A stretch of DNA of 64,000 nucleotides from Oceanobacillus alkalisoli (GTDB taxonomy: Bacteria; Bacillota; Bacilli; Bacillales; Amphibacillaceae): positions 1-64,000 of the forward strand of contig NZ_JAKGBW010000003.1 of the NCBI RefSeq assembly GCF_021556485.1, given 5' to 3'. Positions 46,372 through 55,770 of this stretch are shown one piece after another (positions within the stretch are counted from its first letter, which is position 1; each line of letters begins with the position of its first letter). A program made the translations under genes and the position numbers. The notes beneath the pieces were generated by a model that worked only from the letters and a program-made list of their open reading frames with translations, had not been told where the DNA came from and made no database searches.

Positions 46372-47301
46372 ATGACTCAAACAAAAATAAATGCATTCAA
46401 ACAACTTCCTCAAAAGAAGGAAAGACATAAATTATTCGGCTCTGTGGAACCGATCGAAAAAACAAAACCAATAGAAAAAGATAAGATGCATGATATTCAG
46501 AATGAAAAGAAAGACTTTCTTTTTGAATTGGATGCGGTTGGGATTGCAAACGTCAAACATCCAATAATAATTGAAAGCAATATGAATCCTAAAACACAAA
46601 CAACTATTGGAACGTTCAGTTTCAGCTCTTCCCTGCCCCAAACGAGCAAAGGAACGAATATGAGCCGCTTTACTGAACAACTAAATAACTATTATAAAGA
46701 TGGCCTCATTATAAGTTTTTCTTCTCTAAAGACATTTGCAAAAGGGTTAAGTGAGCGCTTGGAGCAACAGGATGCTACAATTGAGATAAGCTTTCCATGG
46801 TTTTTTGAAAGAAAGGCTCCACACACAGAACTTAGCGGATTAAATCATGCAGACATTACAATGACAGTTACGTATGATAAGTTATCTGGTTACACCATGC
46901 GTGCAAGTCTTGGCGGTAAGGTGGCTACGCTTTGTCCGTGCTCGAAGGAAATTAGTGAATATAGTGCTCATAATCAAAGAGGCAATATTACAATGGAAAT
47001 CGAGTTTACAGAAGATTTCACGGAGAATGATGCCGATTGGAAATTCCATCTATTAGAAGCAGCGGAAAGCAATGCTTCAAGCAGATTATATCCTGTTCTA
47101 AAACGTCCAGATGAAAAAGTTGTCACCGAAACTGCTTATGAAAATCCGCGTTTTGTAGAAGATATGGTGCGGCTTGTTGCAGCTGATCTTTATGAACTGG
47201 ACTTTGTGTCTAAATTTAAAGTAAGCTGCAGAAATGAAGAATCCATTCATCTGCATGATGCCATTGCTTCTGTTAGTTTCGACAAATCTGCGAAAAAGTA
47301 G
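46372..47301 (+). CDS. folE2: GTP cyclohydrolase I type IB (FolE2)
   Basis: A 309-residue COG1469 enzyme making dihydroneopterin triphosphate from GTP for folate or queuosine-type synthesis. The metal-binding and catalytic region is [17 protein letters not shown]; a late [21 protein letters not shown] segment is also typical. FolE2 works with varied metals and in B. subtilis is induced by zinc starvation through Zur, but I see no Zur-like box upstream here. Its stop codon overlaps a GTG start of yidD, so the two are coupled. It interrupts the ancestral plsY-yneQ neighbourhood. Confidence 0.92.
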   Translation: MTQTKINAFKQLPQKKERHKLFGSVEPIEKTKPIEKDKMHDIQNEKKDFLFELDAVGIANVKHPIIIESNMNPKTQTTIGTFSFSSSLPQTSKGTNMSRFTEQLNNYYKDGLIISFSSLKTFAKGLSERLEQQDATIEISFPWFFERKAPHTELSGLNHADITMTVTYDKLSGYTMRASLGGKVATLCPCSKEISEYSAHNQRGNITMEIEFTEDFTENDADWKFHLLEAAESNASSRLYPVLKRPDEKVVTETAYENPRFVEDMVRLVAADLYELDFVSKFKVSCRNEESIHLHDAIASVSFDKSAKK

Positions 47302-47549
47302 TGAGTAACATGAAATATATTTTTATTGGACTCGTAAGGTTCTACCAACTTGCAATAAGTCCGTATACGCCTGCGTCTTGCAGGTTTTATCCGACTTGTT
47401 CCAGTTACAGTCTGGAAGCATTCAAACGATTTGGTGCCATCAAAGGACTGTATCTCAGCGTTAAACGGATAAGCAAATGCCATCCATTCCATCCAGGTGG
47501 TGTTGACTATGTACCTGAAAGGAAAGAAAAACAGAAGAAGACCCGATAA
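47301..47549 (+). CDS. yidD: Membrane protein insertion efficiency factor YidD
   Basis: An 82-residue UPF0161 protein with the full signature: [35 protein letters not shown], and [17 protein letters not shown]. Conserved cysteines at CRFYPTC and KCHPF are present. In E. coli YidD helps YidC insert membrane proteins. The GTG start overlaps the folE2 TAG by one base; an ATG three codons on (47310) is an alternative. A terminator follows. Confidence 0.93.
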   Translation: MSNMKYIFIGLVRFYQLAISPYTPASCRFYPTCSSYSLEAFKRFGAIKGLYLSVKRISKCHPFHPGGVDYVPERKEKQKKTR

Positions 47550-47584
47550 TTGGATGCATCATCCAATCACCGGATCTTCTTTTA
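47534..47584. terminator. Bidirectional terminator between yidD and yneQ
   Basis: Inner stem ATTGGATG/CATCCAAT (47549-47567) and outer AGAAGAcCCG/CGGaTCTTCT, followed by TTTTATTA on the plus strand. It overlaps the end of yidD. Confidence 0.75.
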
Positions 47585-47621
47585 TTACGATGCGATTATA
47601 TGGAAAAAATCCTGCTTTCAT

Positions 47622-47921
47622 TTACAGATTAAACCTTTTAATCTGTTCCCAAATTGCTTCTTTGCGGAGAATTTCTCGTTGATATTCCCCAAATAAATCG
47701 TAATGAGGATATTTGTCTTTATAATCAATCCAATGTTCATCAAGCTCATGACTTCTTCCCCAAGTTTTCAGCTTTTCAATATCACTACATCCTACCTTTG
47801 TTACGGTATCACAGCCTGGGAACCGTTCATCAATCCAGTAATGCGTCAGAAACGCGATTTGACCGCTACTGACTTCTAGCTTCCAACGATGTAATTCTTG
47901 CCGATTAATTCCAAAAGCCAT
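47622..47921 (-). CDS. yneQ: Conserved protein YneQ
   Basis: A 99-residue protein recognisable as YneQ: MAFGINRQELHRWKLEVSSG, IAFLTHYWIDERFPGCDTVT and WIDYKDKYPHYDLFGEYQ. It is soluble, aromatic-rich, with no domain of known function. Its start lies 2 bp after the yneP stop codon, and its ribosome site (AAAGGTGA) is inside yneP, so they are coupled. Confidence 0.85.
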   Translation of the reverse strand: MAFGINRQELHRWKLEVSSGQIAFLTHYWIDERFPGCDTVTKVGCSDIEKLKTWGRSHELDEHWIDYKDKYPHYDLFGEYQREILRKEAIWEQIKRFNL

Positions 47922-47923
47922 TT

Positions 47924-48346
47924 TTATTCACCTTTAATCTCCTTACTATAAATATCATGCCATTCTGGAAATTTCCTTCTCAGTGATAAAGGGCGAAACG
48001 TATCTTTATTGACGATAACATGTCTAGTCAAGCCTCTAACAGCAACTTCACCATCTTCTCCAACCACTTCATAACCATAAGCAGAACGAATTCCGTCATA
48101 TTCTGCCAACCATGTATCAATATATACGGTTTCTCCGTAACGGGTCGGCTTAATAAAGGAAAGCTCTGCATCTATAACCGGCGAAACGACACCTTGTTTT
48201 TCCATTTCCACATAGGACAGTCCTAAAGCTTTAATGAATTTCGTTCTGCCAATTTCAAACCAGATCAAATAATTGCCATGATAAACAATACCCATTTGAT
48301 CTGTTTCCTGGTAGCGTACTTCTATTGGTGTTCTTACTTTATTCAA
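47924..48346 (-). CDS. yneP: Acyl-CoA thioesterase, 4HBT family (YneP)
   Basis: A ~140-residue hot-dog-fold thioesterase. The catalytic region RYQETDQMGIVYHGNYLIWF contains the Asp and the HGNY motif of 4-hydroxybenzoyl-CoA thioesterases. It hydrolyses an acyl-CoA of unknown chain length. The TTG at 48344-48346 is the likely start because GGAGGT lies 7 nt upstream; the ATG at 48361 contains this ribosome site and has none of its own. It is followed at once by yneQ. Confidence 0.88.
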   Translation of the reverse strand: MNKVRTPIEVRYQETDQMGIVYHGNYLIWFEIGRTKFIKALGLSYVEMEKQGVVSPVIDAELSFIKPTRYGETVYIDTWLAEYDGIRSAYGYEVVGEDGEVAVRGLTRHVIVNKDTFRPLSLRRKFPEWHDIYSKEIKGE

Positions 48347-48422
48347 AATAAATACCTCCATTATCCTGCTGTTTCATCAATAATATGTATAGTAATATCG
48401 TATCACGAATCCATCTGCCTGC

Positions 48423-48470
48423 AAAAAAACAAGACCTCAAAATTAGATGATTTTGAGGTCTTGTTTTTAA
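48423..48470. terminator. Terminator between tlp and yneP
   Basis: AAAAACAAGACCTCAAAAT, loop, ATTTTGAGGTCTTGTTTTT with A and T tracts on both flanks. It ends tlp on the minus strand, so yneP-yneQ need their own promoter. Confidence 0.88.
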
Positions 48471-48701
48471 TTATTTATCTTGATGATGTGATTCATCTTT
48501 AATTTCTTCACGAAAGCCTTCAATAGCTTCTTTGCGACGTTTATTTTTAGCTAAAATCTGCTCTTTCCCTATTTCATCAGAGAACTCCAGCGTACCTTCC
48601 GCTTCTTCGATATTTTCTAACGTATCATGGATCATATGCTGCAGTTTTTCCACGTTATCACTGCGATCATCCGGCTTTGGTTTGTTTTTATCTGGCGACA
48701 T
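48471..48701 (-). CDS. tlp: Small acid-soluble spore protein Tlp
   Basis: A 76-residue hydrophilic protein with the Tlp pattern: N-terminal KPKPDDRSDNVEKLQHMIHD, then TLENIEEAEGTLEFSD and a basic KNKRRKEAIEGFREEIKDE tail. Tlp is a minor spore-core protein made in the forespore under SigG. GAAAGGAG precedes the ATG. It keeps its B. subtilis position between yneN and yneP. Confidence 0.9.
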   Translation of the reverse strand: MSPDKNKPKPDDRSDNVEKLQHMIHDTLENIEEAEGTLEFSDEIGKEQILAKNKRRKEAIEGFREEIKDESHHQDK

Positions 48702-48762
48702 ATAACTACTCCTTTCAACTGTAGTAGTTGTATGTTTTACAGGAACAAGTGAAAATATGCAA

Positions 48763-49344
48763 TTAATTTAATGTGTTAAGCATTTCTTCCATAAATTCGT
48801 AATCCATTGGCCCGACATGGCGTTGTTCTTGGATAATACCCTCTGAGTTGATGAAATAGGTTGTCGGCAATGTGATTACACCATAATCCGTGCCAGTCGC
48901 CCCATCGCTGTCCAGTGGGCTTGGAAATGTATATCCAAATTCCTCGAGGTAGTCCTTTACCTTTTCATCTTTTTCATTAAAATTAACAGCAATTACCTTA
49001 ACATCATCTTGATGAGCGTCATAAAACTTCTGCATTTCTGGCATCTCTTCGCGGCATGGCGGACACCAGGTTGCCCAAAAATTGAGGATCACTTTTTCGC
49101 CTTTTAATTCGGACAGGCTGACTACTTCACCGTCTAATGTTTCCAGCGAGAAGTCAGGAGCAGCTTCTCCAGGTTGGATACCAACGCTTTCAACAGGTGC
49201 AATCATCCCGCCTGAAACCGATGTATCTCCTGTCACATCATATCGATTTGGCCCCGCTTCTTCATTTTTATCGGCAGCTATATCTCCAATCATGATTCCG
49301 ACTAAAATAACAAGAAAACTGATTCCAAATATTATTTTTTTCAC
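48763..49344 (-). CDS. yneN: Membrane-anchored thiol-disulfide oxidoreductase (YneN, TlpA/ResA-like)
   Basis: A 193-residue protein with an N-terminal signal anchor (about 4-22) and an extracytoplasmic thioredoxin-fold domain. The active site is WATWCPPCREEMPEM; the cis-proline region is ITLPTTYFINSEG. CPPC with a TlpA-type insert suggests a reductant of cysteines outside the membrane, for instance in cytochrome c or spore proteins. The start is a GTG after GGGGGAG. Reducing power may come from CcdA, encoded nearby at 54976. Confidence 0.88.
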   Translation of the reverse strand: MKKIIFGISFLVILVGIMIGDIAADKNEEAGPNRYDVTGDTSVSGGMIAPVESVGIQPGEAAPDFSLETLDGEVVSLSELKGEKVILNFWATWCPPCREEMPEMQKFYDAHQDDVKVIAVNFNEKDEKVKDYLEEFGYTFPSPLDSDGATGTDYGVITLPTTYFINSEGIIQEQRHVGPMDYEFMEEMLNTLN

Positions 49345-49437
49345 AATATCTCCCCCGACTTTCTTAACCTTACTTTAATAGTAATTTGCATAAGGAAAGA
49401 AGTAAAGATATTAGCGTCATTGTTCGGAAATTAGTCA

Positions 49438-49474
49438 AGAAAGAGCCGCTAAGCATTTGCTTAGCGGCTCTTAT
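49438..49474 (-). terminator. Terminator of the aconitase gene
   Basis: A perfect 14-bp stem AAGAGCCGCTAAGC/GCTTAGCGGCTCTT (49441-49472) with a 4-nt loop; minus-strand TCTT follows. It lies 16 bp after the acnA stop codon. Confidence 0.85.
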
Positions 49475-49488
49475 CTTTATAGTGATGT

Positions 49489-52194
49489 TTAAGCTAATTT
49501 TTCACGTAGAACCATTTGCAAAATTCCGCCGTGACGGTAGTAGTCGATTTCAACCGGGCTATCAAAACGAGCGATAGCTGTAAACTCGGTAACTTTATCG
49601 TCTTCTGCTACTGCAGTAACTTTTACCGGGCTATTTGGTTGTACATTTTCGTCGATATCAACATGGAACGTTTCTTTACCTGTCAAGCCAAGTTTCTCAG
49701 CACTATCGCCTTTTACAAATTGAAGTGGTAATACACCCATCATGACAAGGTTCGAACGGTGGATACGTTCATAACTTTCCACAATAACCGTCTTAATACC
49801 TAAAAGGTTCGTTCCTTTTGCAGCCCAGTCACGGGAAGACCCCATTCCGTAGTCTTTACCACCGATAACAACTAATCCGGTGTTATCTTCTTTATATTTC
49901 ATTGCAGCGTCATAAATTGGCATTACTTCTTCCGTTGGCCAGTAGGTTGTGTAGCCGCCTTCTGTACCCGGAGCAAGTTTATTACGAATACGGATGTTCG
50001 CAAATGTACCACGCATCATAATCTCGTGGTTACCACGACGGGAACCATAAGAGTTGAAGTTTCTAGGTGATACACCTTTTTCTTGCAGATATTGACCAGC
50101 AGGCATATCTTTCGCAATTGCTCCTGCAGGTGAAATATGGTCTGTTGTAACAGAGTCACCGAAGTAACCAATTGCACGTAAATTACTTAATTTCTCAACC
50201 GTTCCTGCCTCTTTTCCTAAACCTTCAAAGAATGGCGGATTTTGAATATATGTCGAGTCCTCATCCCATTCGAATAATGGTTCGTCTGTTGTATCAATAG
50301 CGTTCCATTTTTCATTGGAATTAAAGACGTTCTCATACTCTTTACGGAAGATTTCCGGCGTTACAACTTTCGCAACTTCTTCTTTAATTTCTTGTGCTGT
50401 CGGCCAGATATCATTCATGTATACTGGTTTTCCATCTCTATCCGTTCCAAGTGGGTCTTCATTTAGATTAATATCCACTGTACCTGCTAGTGCGTATGCC
50501 ACAACAAGTGGTGGGGATGCTAGGTAGTTCGCTTTAACAAGCGGGTGAATTCTCCCTTCAAAGTTCCGGTTACCGGATAATACGGAAGAAGCGATTAAAT
50601 CGGAATCAACAATTGCTTTTTCGATTTCTTCCAGTAAAGGACCGGAGTTACCGATACAGGTTGTACAGCCATAACCAACAAGGTTAAAGCCAAGTACATC
50701 CAAGAATTTTTGTAATCCGGCATCTTCCAGATAACGGGTTACAACTTTAGATCCTGGTGCCAACGAAGTCTTAACATAATCAGGTACTTTCAGTCCTTTT
50801 TCGACTGCATTTTTCGCAACTAAACCTGCACCTAACATTACATATGGGTTAGACGTGTTTGTACAAGAAGTGATTGCAGCGATTGCTAGGGAGCCTGTCT
50901 TCAGGACAGATTCCTTACCATTTTTATGGGTAACGGTCACTTCTTTATCGAATTCAGACTTATCTTTTCCAAATCCTTGGTTGCCCTCAGGAGCTGTAAT
51001 GGCTTTATTGAATTCCTTTTGCATATTAGATAAAGAAATCAAGTCTTGCGGACGTTTTGGTCCGGATAAATTCGGCTCTAATTCAGACAGGTCGATAATG
51101 ACAACGTCTGTATATTCTGGATCGCCGTCTTCCGGGTCGTACCATAGACTGTTTTCTTTACTGTATTTCTCAACAAGGTCAATTAGTTCTTGACTTCGCC
51201 CTGTCAAATGTAAGTAGCTTAATGTTTCTTCGTCTACAGGGAAGAAACCACAAGTTGCACCATACTCAGGAGCCATGTTAGAGATCGTTGCACGGTCAGC
51301 TAGCGGCATGTCTTTCAGGCCTGGACCGAAGTATTCTACAAATTTACCTACTACATTTTTCTCACGTAGCACTTGCGTAACTTTTAGGGCAAGGTCTGTT
51401 GCTGTAGTTCCATTCGGGAAACTTCCAACAAACTTAACCCCAATCACCTCTGGTGCCGGGAAATAGGACGGCTGACCGAGCATTCCAGCCTCAGCTTCAA
51501 TACCACCAACACCCCAACCGAGGACACCAAGTCCGTTAATCATCGTCGTATGAGAGTCTGTTCCTACAAGTGTATCTGGAAATGCTTCGAACTCTTTCGC
51601 TTCATTTTCAAGGGCGTGCACAACATTCGCAATATATTCCAAGTTAACCTGGTGAACAATACCTGTTGCTGGAGGAACAGCACGATAGTTGTCAAACGCT
51701 TTTTGAGCCCAATTTAAGAATTCATAACGTTCAGCGTTTCTTTCAAATTCAATGTCCATGTTCGCTTGTAGGGCATTTGGTGTACCATATTGGTCTACTT
51801 GTACGGAGTGGTCGATAACTAAATCAACCGGTACTTCAGGATTAATCTTGTCTGGTTCGCCCCCCATATCCACCATTGCTTTTCTTAAAGAAGCTAGGTC
51901 AACAACGGCCGGAACCCCAGTGAAGTCTTGCAAGATAACACGCGAAGGTTTGAATGGTACATCGACACCTTTCGCATCTTTCTTACCCCATTTCGCAAGT
52001 GCTTTGACATGTTCATCTTTAATTTGATGGTCATCATGTTGACGAAGTACGGATTCTAAAAGAACTCGTACAGAGAATGGCAAGCGGCTAATTTTGCCGA
52101 GACCTTGTTCCTCTAAAGTTTTCAGATCATAGTAATTGTAGGTCTTGTCGTTTAATTCAAATTGCTTTCTCGCTTTAAATGCATCATTTGACAT
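49489..52194 (-). CDS. acnA: Aconitate hydratase (aconitase A, CitB type)
   Basis: A 901-residue aconitase that converts citrate to isocitrate in the TCA cycle. The [4Fe-4S] cysteines lie in [15 protein letters not shown] and [14 protein letters not shown]; the substrate-binding [13 protein letters not shown] and the [16 protein letters not shown] segments are intact. Length matches IRP1-like bacterial CitB, which also binds mRNA when iron is low. AAGGGG precedes the ATG. A CcpC-like dyad lies upstream. It has the citB position next to yneN, as in B. subtilis. Confidence 0.96.
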   Translation of the reverse strand: MSNDAFKARKQFELNDKTYNYYDLKTLEEQGLGKISRLPFSVRVLLESVLRQHDDHQIKDEHVKALAKWGKKDAKGVDVPFKPSRVILQDFTGVPAVVDLASLRKAMVDMGGEPDKINPEVPVDLVIDHSVQVDQYGTPNALQANMDIEFERNAERYEFLNWAQKAFDNYRAVPPATGIVHQVNLEYIANVVHALENEAKEFEAFPDTLVGTDSHTTMINGLGVLGWGVGGIEAEAGMLGQPSYFPAPEVIGVKFVGSFPNGTTATDLALKVTQVLREKNVVGKFVEYFGPGLKDMPLADRATISNMAPEYGATCGFFPVDEETLSYLHLTGRSQELIDLVEKYSKENSLWYDPEDGDPEYTDVVIIDLSELEPNLSGPKRPQDLISLSNMQKEFNKAITAPEGNQGFGKDKSEFDKEVTVTHKNGKESVLKTGSLAIAAITSCTNTSNPYVMLGAGLVAKNAVEKGLKVPDYVKTSLAPGSKVVTRYLEDAGLQKFLDVLGFNLVGYGCTTCIGNSGPLLEEIEKAIVDSDLIASSVLSGNRNFEGRIHPLVKANYLASPPLVVAYALAGTVDINLNEDPLGTDRDGKPVYMNDIWPTAQEIKEEVAKVVTPEIFRKEYENVFNSNEKWNAIDTTDEPLFEWDEDSTYIQNPPFFEGLGKEAGTVEKLSNLRAIGYFGDSVTTDHISPAGAIAKDMPAGQYLQEKGVSPRNFNSYGSRRGNHEIMMRGTFANIRIRNKLAPGTEGGYTTYWPTEEVMPIYDAAMKYKEDNTGLVVIGGKDYGMGSSRDWAAKGTNLLGIKTVIVESYERIHRSNLVMMGVLPLQFVKGDSAEKLGLTGKETFHVDIDENVQPNSPVKVTAVAEDDKVTEFTAIARFDSPVEIDYYRHGGILQMVLREKLA

Positions 52195-52311
52195 TCCATA
52201 CTACCCCTTTCTAAGTTGCTACCAGTCTATGTTGTTCGTAAACTGGTACTTTATCATCCCATCACACTTTAAAAAAGAAAGAATAATAAACCTTTACTTA
52301 TATACTATCGG

Positions 52312-52389
52312 ATTGTAAGCGATAAAACAAATCATTCGTCAATTAAGCTGTATATTAAATTATTATTCTAGTTGATAAGTTATACTTAT
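52312..52389 (-). promoter_or_regulatory. Aconitase promoter region with CcpC-like dyad
   Basis: ATAA-N7-TTAT at 52375-52389 matches the CcpC dyad known upstream of B. subtilis citB. A possible minus-strand promoter is TTGACG (52337-52342) with a 19-bp spacer to TACAAT (52312-52317). The dyad centre is then about 75 bp upstream of the start point, near the -66 position known in B. subtilis. A further ATAA half-site lies at 52322-52325. Confidence 0.45.
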
Positions 52390-52390
52390 A

Positions 52391-52430
52391 CAAAAAAGAA
52401 TGGACAGTTTGCCTGTATTGTCCATTCTTA
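52391..52430 (-). terminator. Terminator of the histidine kinase gene
   Basis: Minus-strand AAGAATGGACA...TGTCCATTCTT followed by TTTTG. It overlaps the kinase stop codon. Confidence 0.82.
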
Positions 52431-53522
52431 ATGATTAAACGTTTTTGGGAAAATTATTTGAAATGTGCTGCCTTTCGATTCATTTCTGAAGAATTTAAGA
52501 AGTCCGCCATGTTGTTCCATTATTTCTCTTGTAATATTCAATCCAAGACCTGTACCATTTTCCTTCGTAGTGAAAAATGCTTCCCCCAACTGATCCATTA
52601 GTTCCTGTGGTATACCGATCCCTTCATCCACTACGTTGATAATCGTTTGTTCTTTCATGAAATCGACGGAAATGCTAATGTCTCCTGGTTCTTCCATTGC
52701 CTCAATCGCATTCTTTACTAAATTGATCAATACTTGTTTGATCTGAGATGGATCACAGTAGATAACTCCGGAAATTGACTCATCATATTTGATTGTAACG
52801 TTTTTAAATTTTGCCTGGGATTGCAATAACACCACTACATCACTGATTAGTTTACCTATATGTTCTTTTTTCTTTTTATTTGAAGATGGTTTTGACATAA
52901 ATAGAAGTTCTGATGTTATGGATTCAATCTTTTCAATCTCATCTTCCATAATCCTGTAGTATTCTTCTTTATGATTCACTCCTGCTTTAAGCAACTGCAG
53001 AAATCCTTTAATTGATGTTAATGGGTTTCTAATTTCATGGGCAATACTTGCAGTAAGCTGACCTACGACAGACATTCTTTTTGCTTGTACAATCATTTCC
53101 TTTGCTTCTTTATAAGCCGTCAAATCCTTCAACAACCCAGCAACATATTTGCGATTACTTGACTGATCTTCAATTCGAGCTAAGCAAACCTCCACGTAAA
53201 CGGTGTGATTATTCTTATGGATAAGTTCAACATGTATGCCTTCTTTTCTTTCTGCGGCTAAATATTGTTCTACACACTTCGGCTCGAGGGGTTGAATTCG
53301 TTCATACCACGGGTTGCCAATAAGCTCTTCTTGCTTATAACCTAATAATTTTTTAATCGATTGACTGACAAAGCAAATCCGATCCTTTTCATCCCAGACA
53401 ATAAAGGCATCATTTAAATGGCTTCCCATCCATTCCAATATATTCGTCGGCAATTTGGGAAAATTGGAAAATAATAGCTGTTGTTGATCAAACTTTAGTG
53501 AATAAACTTCCCCTATCTTCAT
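52428..53522 (-). CDS. Orphan PAS-domain sensor histidine kinase
   Basis: A 364-residue soluble kinase: PAS domain at about 30-140 (LLGYKQEELIGNPWYERI), HisKA with phospho-His near 162 in SIAHEIRNPLTSIKGFL, and an HATPase domain with N box NLVKNAIEAME, G boxes VVDEGIGIP and GTGLGLNI. No response regulator is adjacent. This build is that of sporulation phosphorelay kinases (KinA/KinE-like), and the location beside sporulation-linked genes fits, but direct evidence is lacking. GGGGGACA precedes the ATG. It occupies the gap between citB and yneK where B. subtilis has cotM and sspOP. Confidence 0.85.
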   Translation of the reverse strand: MKIGEVYSLKFDQQQLLFSNFPKLPTNILEWMGSHLNDAFIVWDEKDRICFVSQSIKKLLGYKQEELIGNPWYERIQPLEPKCVEQYLAAERKEGIHVELIHKNNHTVYVEVCLARIEDQSSNRKYVAGLLKDLTAYKEAKEMIVQAKRMSVVGQLTASIAHEIRNPLTSIKGFLQLLKAGVNHKEEYYRIMEDEIEKIESITSELLFMSKPSSNKKKKEHIGKLISDVVVLLQSQAKFKNVTIKYDESISGVIYCDPSQIKQVLINLVKNAIEAMEEPGDISISVDFMKEQTIINVVDEGIGIPQELMDQLGEAFFTTKENGTGLGLNITREIMEQHGGLLKFFRNESKGSTFQIIFPKTFNH

Positions 53523-53955
53523 TCAATTGTCCCCCTTTATAATTAGTTAAAAGCTAAGAACTTCCCCCTTTAAAGTAAAAACGATAAAACGCTATGTAAT
53601 ATTATGTTTATGATCTGTTACAGTTTTTATTCTAATAGAATCAATTGTCATGATTCTATCGATTATAATACTTGTTACTTAGACCGTTTATTCATATAAT
53701 AATGTTACGTATATTTTCTATCTTACTATAAAATATTCTAAAAATAAATTATTCAATTGTCTATCATCCCATTATTAGTAATTTTGTCATAAAGTGAAAC
53801 TTCATTCAGTGAGAATCACTGAATGTTAGTTGAACAGAATCAGGGATTTACGGACTGTTCATTCCCCACTTCACATTTTGGGCTTCCTTCATGTTTAGAG
53901 GTGGGGGATTACAGACCGTTAATGCGTGATAAAGTAAAGAAATAGGTGAATATTA
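53523..53955. other. Intergenic region with short interspersed repeat, copy 2
   Basis: 433 bp without a gene. 53796-53939 holds repeat blocks shared with 39513-39558: GAAACTTCATTCAGTG at 53796, a nested inverted pair ATTCAGTGA/TCACTGAAT (53804-53824), and GTGGGGGATTACAGACCGTT at 53901. The rest is AT-rich and probably contains the kinase promoter. Confidence 0.55.
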
Positions 53956-54417
53956 TTGAGTATAATACTTGTGTTGTGGGGATTTCTTCTAATTTCGCTA
54001 ATGGGAATTGGCGGTTTCTTCATGTTCCGTAAATTCTTAAAGAGTTTGCCGAAAGAAGATGGGAAATCTGTCTTGGATTGGCAAGAGCATTATGTCGATT
54101 TGACCAAAGATATGTGGGCGGATGAGGAAAAAGCATTATTGGAGGAACTTGTTTCCCCTGTTCCTGAATTATTCCGTGATGTCGCTCGTCAAACAATTGC
54201 CAGTAAGATTGGTGAAGTTGCTCTGGATAAGAAGGAAGAAATGATAACGCAGGATACATTGATTGAAGGTTACATCGTCGCCACACCGAAACGTGACCAT
54301 AAATTTCTGCGTAAAAAACTAAAAGAAAAAGGAATTCCTGTGGAACCTTATGAACATTTATTCCAGCTTTCTAAAAGCGACTATCGTGACAACTGGCAGG
54401 AGAGTTATAAAAAATAA
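53956..54417 (+). CDS. yneK: DUF2621 membrane protein (YneK)
   Basis: A 153-residue protein with one N-terminal helix (about 2-24) and a soluble helical domain matching YneK: LDWQEHYVDLTKDMW, LVSPVPELFRDVARQTIASK, GYIVATPKRDHKFLRKKL. Function unknown. The start is TTG preceded by a weak AGGTGA. It keeps its B. subtilis location next to ccdC and converges with it on a shared terminator. Confidence 0.85.
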   Translation: MSIILVLWGFLLISLMGIGGFFMFRKFLKSLPKEDGKSVLDWQEHYVDLTKDMWADEEKALLEELVSPVPELFRDVARQTIASKIGEVALDKKEEMITQDTLIEGYIVATPKRDHKFLRKKLKEKGIPVEPYEHLFQLSKSDYRDNWQESYKK

Positions 54418-54420
54418 AGA

Positions 54421-54457
54421 CAAACAAGCACCTGGCTCTATGCAAGGTGCTTTTGTT
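54421..54457. terminator. Bidirectional terminator between yneK and ccdC
   Basis: AAACAAGCACCT and AGGTGCTTTTGTT arms with a 12-nt loop. It overlaps the last codons of ccdC and follows the yneK stop by 4 bp. Confidence 0.75.
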
Positions 54458-54920
54458 CTGTCATTGACTTTCTAAGTTGCAAGAATTGATAGAGCATGGC
54501 AATCCGCCATGTAAGGATCATCCCGAACGCAAGCATAAAGAAGATTCCACCCGTCTCTCCAAGTGAAATATAGCCACTGATTAATACCTTTAGTGCTAAA
54601 CGAACGACAAGAAGTCCAAATAGGATAAGTGGAAATGCTTTTGATGGATTTAAATAAATTTCACCGTCATGAATTTTAAATTTCGATGATTTAATCAGGA
54701 TAATAGAGAAAACCATCCCAAGTGCAAAGGATTCAATGACTTGGAACCAGCTGATTTGAAATATCGGGAAGATATACATCAGAGCTCCGGTACTCATAAA
54801 TAGAGGCGGTAAGATGATTTTTTTTAGAGATGCAGGTCTCTTCCCCATTTTCAATCGAACAAAAATCATAATGACAGCCATCATTGTGGCTCCGATTGTA
54901 CTAGCAATACCCCAAAACAT
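54438..54920 (-). CDS. ccdC: CcdC membrane protein (YneJ)
   Basis: A 160-residue membrane protein with five helices (about 5-20, 38-58, 62-80, 95-112, 120-148). The pattern RLKMGKRPASLKKIILPPLF, GALMYIFP and NPSKAFPLILFGLLVVRLAL matches CcdC. It lies in the ccd locus linked to cytochrome c maturation, but its role is not essential in B. subtilis. It is 55 bp after ccdA; the CheY-like ccdB gene normally between them is missing. Confidence 0.88.
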   Translation of the reverse strand: MFWGIASTIGATMMAVIMIFVRLKMGKRPASLKKIILPPLFMSTGALMYIFPIFQISWFQVIESFALGMVFSIILIKSSKFKIHDGEIYLNPSKAFPLILFGLLVVRLALKVLISGYISLGETGGIFFMLAFGMILTWRIAMLYQFLQLRKSMTEQKHLA

Positions 54921-54975
54921 GTTTTAATCACTCTTTCAAAATTACTTACTCCCTATTATATCATTAATATCTTTA

Positions 54976-55680
54976 TTAAAAACCGGAGAATCCAAACCAG
55001 TCAGCGAGATATGCTGTGACAACGGTCATCCAGTCAAAGAAAAGGGCCACACCGAAGAAAATCATTACATAGCCACCAACTTTAACAATCTTCATGCTAT
55101 GGTTTCTAATCCAGTTCATTCTGCCGATAAAGAATGCCATAACGAGGAATGGAATCGCAAACCCTAAAATATAGGCAATCATCATAATCATTCCTAGCTC
55201 TGGATTAGAGACTGCAAGTGAGAACACCACCGCTAGGATTGGCCCGGTACATGGTGTCCAGCCAAGAGAGAATGCAATACCAATCAATAATGTACCAAGA
55301 TAACCACTTGGACGATTTTTAAACTGAATTTGTCTGTTTTTCATCAGGAATTTAAAGTTTAAAATACCAACAATGACCAATCCAAAGAATATAATTAAGA
55401 TGGCCCCGACTTGTCTAATGATATCTTGATAAGTCAAGAGAAATTCAGAGATAACCGAAGTTGAAAAACCGATTGCAATAAAAATACTCGAAAAACCGAT
55501 TAGGAAAAAAATCGTATGAAGTAATGCTTGCCGATTCATTTTTTTATTATCTTCTTTCATTTCATTAATGCTCATGCCAGTAATATAGGATAAAAATACC
55601 GGGTACACAGGTAAGACACAGGGTGAAACAAAAGAAAGAAATCCAGCACCAAAGGCTAGAAATATATTGATTTCTGACAT
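54976..55680 (-). CDS. ccdA: Thiol-disulfide interchange membrane protein CcdA
   Basis: A 234-residue DsbD-beta-like protein with six helices and the two reactive cysteines in LSFVSPCVLPVYPVFLSY and LGWTPCTGPILAVVFSL. It passes electrons from cytoplasmic thioredoxin across the membrane for cytochrome c assembly and spore development. GTAGGGGAG precedes the ATG. The extracytoplasmic partners could include YneN (48763) and ResA-like proteins. Confidence 0.93.
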   Translation of the reverse strand: MSEINIFLAFGAGFLSFVSPCVLPVYPVFLSYITGMSINEMKEDNKKMNRQALLHTIFFLIGFSSIFIAIGFSTSVISEFLLTYQDIIRQVGAILIIFFGLVIVGILNFKFLMKNRQIQFKNRPSGYLGTLLIGIAFSLGWTPCTGPILAVVFSLAVSNPELGMIMMIAYILGFAIPFLVMAFFIGRMNWIRNHSMKIVKVGGYVMIFFGVALFFDWMTVVTAYLADWFGFSGF

Positions 55681-55770
55681 ATAATCTCCCCTACATTTTT
55701 ATTATGTGCATCTATTTTATCAGAAAGGACATGTGGTAACGCCCTTGTTTTTGACAATTAGACAACACTT

